Positions 7,586-8,894 of a DNA stretch of 8,894 nt are shown piece after piece. The stretch is taken from positions 1 to 8,894 of the forward strand of contig JAGVUH010000089.1 of assembly GCA_019136395.1 (NCBI GenBank). Direction: 5' to 3'. The first letter of the stretch is position 1; every line of letters begins with the position of its first letter. This DNA comes from Gammaproteobacteria bacterium (lineage in GTDB: Bacteria > Pseudomonadota > Gammaproteobacteria > Chromatiales > Chromatiaceae). The position numbers and the translations under genes are program-made. The notes under the pieces were generated by a model. It was given only the letters and a program-made list of their open reading frames with translations. It had not been told where the DNA came from and did not search any database.

Positions 7586-8476
7586 TCAGGCCGGAAACAC
7601 GCCGGTGGAAAGGTAACGATCCCCCCGATCGCAGACGATGGCCACGATGACCGCCCCCGACACCTCCGCCGACAGGCGCAAGGCGGCGGCCACGGCGCCG
7701 CCGGAGGAGATCCCGCAAAAGATCCCCTCCCGCTGGGCCAGGGCACGGGTGGTCTCCTCGGCCTCCGCCTGGGTGACATCAAGGATGCGGTCCACGCGGC
7801 TGGGCTCGTAGATGCGAGGCAGATAGGCCTCGGGCCAGCGGCGGATGCCGGGGATCTTGGCGCCATCGGTGGGCTGGACGCCGACGATCTGGATCGCGGC
7901 ATTTCGCTCCTTGAGGTAGCGGCCGGTGCCCATGATGGTGCCGGTGGTGCCCATGGAACTGACGAAGTGGGTAATGGCGCCGCCCGTGTCGCGCCAGATC
8001 TCGGGACCGGTGGTCTCGTAATGGGCCCGGGGGTTGTCGGGGTTGGAGAACTGGTCGAGGATGCGGCCCTCCCCCCGCCCCTCCATGGCCCGGGCCAGAT
8101 CGATGGCGGCCTCCATGCTGCCCTCGGCCGGGGTCAGGATGATCTCCGCGCCATAGCTGCGCATCAGGGCCCGTCGTTCCAGGCTCATGTTCTCCGGCAT
8201 GATCAGGATCATGCGGTAGCCCTTGATGGCCGCCGCCATGGCCAGGGCGATGCCGGTGTTGCCGCTGGTGGCCTCGATGAGGGTGTCACCGGGACGGATC
8301 TCGCCCCGCTCCTCGGCCCGGCGGATCATGGACAGGGCCGGACGGTCCTTGACCGAGCCCGCGGGATTGTTACCCTCCAGTTTGACCAGGATGTGGTTGC
8401 TGGTTTCGCCGGGCAGGCGCTGGAGTCGGGCCAAGGGGGTATTGCCGACAAAGTCGGCGATGGTGGGATAGGTCAT
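7586..8476 (-). CDS. cysM: Cysteine synthase B (O-acetylserine sulfhydrylase B)
   Basis: 296 aa, close to the 303 aa of E. coli CysM. It is a cytoplasmic fold-type II pyridoxal-phosphate enzyme that makes cysteine from O-acetylserine with sulfide; the CysM isozyme can also use thiosulfate, giving S-sulfocysteine. Seen: NNPAGSVKDRPA with the PLP lysine K43, the substrate loop EATSGNTG (68-75), the phosphate-binding MGTTGT (175-180), and SSGG (257-260) near the PLP ring. The stretches PGIRRWPEAYLPRIY, REGIFCGISSGGAV and CDRGDRYLSTGVF are CysM-like and distinguish it from CysK. The start MTYPTI at 8476 matches family N-termini; an in-frame extension to 8668 has no conserved residues. The ribosome binding site before 8476 is weak. 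No convincing promoter was found in the upstream gap. Confidence 0.95.
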   Translation of the reverse strand: MTYPTIADFVGNTPLARLQRLPGETSNHILVKLEGNNPAGSVKDRPALSMIRRAEERGEIRPGDTLIEATSGNTGIALAMAAAIKGYRMILIMPENMSLERRALMRSYGAEIILTPAEGSMEAAIDLARAMEGRGEGRILDQFSNPDNPRAHYETTGPEIWRDTGGAITHFVSSMGTTGTIMGTGRYLKERNAAIQIVGVQPTDGAKIPGIRRWPEAYLPRIYEPSRVDRILDVTQAEAEETTRALAQREGIFCGISSGGAVAAALRLSAEVSGAVIVAIVCDRGDRYLSTGVFPA

Positions 8477-8704
8477 GGTCGGATGGCACCGGGGATGGGA
8501 ATCTCGATGGCTTGGGTAATGGTCAGGATCGTGCCTCAACCGGGAACGGCAACCAAGGCGCCGTCCAGGAGCCGTCAGAGATCGGCTGACTTCCCAGAGA
8601 GTAAGGCCGCATACCCGTTGATGAAAGACGTTGCCGGAAACTTTAACGCCAACTTTCCTGAGGGCCAAGCCCTATCCCAAATCGTGTAAGTCACAGGAAT
8701 TTAA

Positions 8705-8738
8705 GTCATTCTCAGGGGTGTGGCCTACCCCCCATGAC
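8705..8738 (-). repeat. Nested inverted repeat downstream of the right-edge gene
   Basis: GTCAT (8705-8709) pairs with ATGAC (8734-8738), and inside them GGGGT (8715-8719) pairs with ACCCC (8727-8731). It lies just beyond the terminator-like hairpin at 8753-8778, so the two stems are in tandem after the partial gene. No T-run follows. Confidence 0.35.
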
Positions 8739-8752
8739 AGTCAGGATGAAGA

Positions 8753-8778
8753 CCCCGGAGGGGCGATATCACCCGGGG
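8753..8778 (-). terminator. Possible terminator of the right-edge partial gene
   Basis: CCCCGG (8753-8758) pairs with CCGGGG (8773-8778), starting 18 bases after the TAA stop of the minus-strand gene. The loop holds the near-palindrome GGGCGATATCACCC, which can extend the structure. The tail on the minus strand is only TCTTCAT, so termination would be weak. Confidence 0.4.
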
Positions 8779-8795
8779 CTTGTCCTTCCACCGAT

Positions 8796-8894
8796 TTAAA
8801 CCGCCAGCCAGGGGCTGGGTTGGTCCTGCTGGGCCAGGGTGAGGCGCTCGGCCAGGCTGGCGTCCACCGCCAGGATGGCCTGGCGGGCCAACTC
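8796..8894 (-). CDS. C-terminal 32 codons of an unrecognised protein
   Basis: The frame is open from the right edge to TAA at 8796-8798. The residues visible include ARQAILAVDASLAERLTLAQ and end in SPWLAV: an Ala/Leu-rich, probably helical C-terminus. Coding is supported by strong GC bias at third positions and by a hairpin shortly after the stop. The fragment is too short to assign a family. It precedes cysM on the same strand but is about 320 bases away, so it is probably a separate transcription unit. Confidence 0.6.
   Translation of the reverse strand, partial: ELARQAILAVDASLAERLTLAQQDQPSPWLAV

Larger units (their letters stand above)
8477..8795. other. Non-coding gap upstream of cysM
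   Basis: About 320 bases with no credible gene. It must hold the cysM promoter, but no clear -35/-10 pair was recognised. It contains AGGGC-CAA-GCCCT (8661-8673), a 7-base direct repeat TAAGTCA (8687-8693 and 8702-8708, 15 bases apart), and two hairpins nearer the right-hand gene. The direct repeat could be a regulator-binding site for cysM; this is speculation. Confidence 0.45.

Noticed and set aside
8477..8668. An N-terminal extension of CysM from ATG 8668
   Set aside because: The extra 64 residues are basic and unlike any CysM N-terminus, and MTYPTIADFVGNTPL is the normal start of the family.

Overview
The window is GC-rich, densely coded DNA from a gammaproteobacterium. The lineage call rests on RdgC (largely confined to beta- and gammaproteobacteria), a CysM-type cysteine synthase and a YcbB/LdtD-type L,D-transpeptidase. 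A purple-sulfur (Chromatiales-like) background would fit the base composition and gene set, but the sequence alone does not prove it.

Layout: (1) 2-517 (+), 3' part of a UDP-glucuronate 4-epimerase-type sugar nucleotide epimerase. (2) 585-1532 (-), rdgC, converging on the epimerase. (3) 1603-3749 (-), a two-gene operon: the radical SAM enzyme amrS of the AmmeMemoRadiSam system, followed by a YihY/BrkB membrane protein joined through an ATGA stop/start overlap. A hairpin plus T-run after the BrkB gene lies inside the rdgC leader. (4) 3904-5326 (+), amrB (Memo-like) and amrA (AMMECR1-like), divergent from amrS. (5) 5304-7226 (-), a large murein L,D-transpeptidase whose 3' end overlaps that of amrA by 23 bp. 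(6) 7227-7585, a comparatively AT-rich regulatory gap with a good sigma70-like promoter and a perfect inverted repeat at the predicted start site. (7) 7586-8476 (-), cysM. (8) 8477-8795, a non-coding gap with hairpins. (9) 8796-8894 (-), the last 32 codons of an unrecognised gene.

The main observation concerns the three-protein AmmeMemoRadiSam system, which is widespread but has no settled biochemical function. Its radical SAM member looks intact. Both partners are broken in the same way: amrB and amrA each lose an internal block of conserved residues with a frameshift, then resume a recognisable C-terminus in another frame. AmrB loses the segment that carries the family's conserved Cys metal ligand. 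AmrA loses the short linker before its C-terminal LKAGLP block. Neither gene shows scattered stop codons, so the damage is either very recent or an assembly collapse. Other points of interest are an in-frame, hairpin-bearing low-complexity insert in AmrB, a 24-bp tandem repeat in the BrkB N-terminus, an rdgC leader that can form either a terminator or a hairpin covering its ribosome binding site, and an operator-like palindrome at the transpeptidase promoter.

No tRNA, rRNA, CRISPR array, insertion sequence or phage gene was seen.
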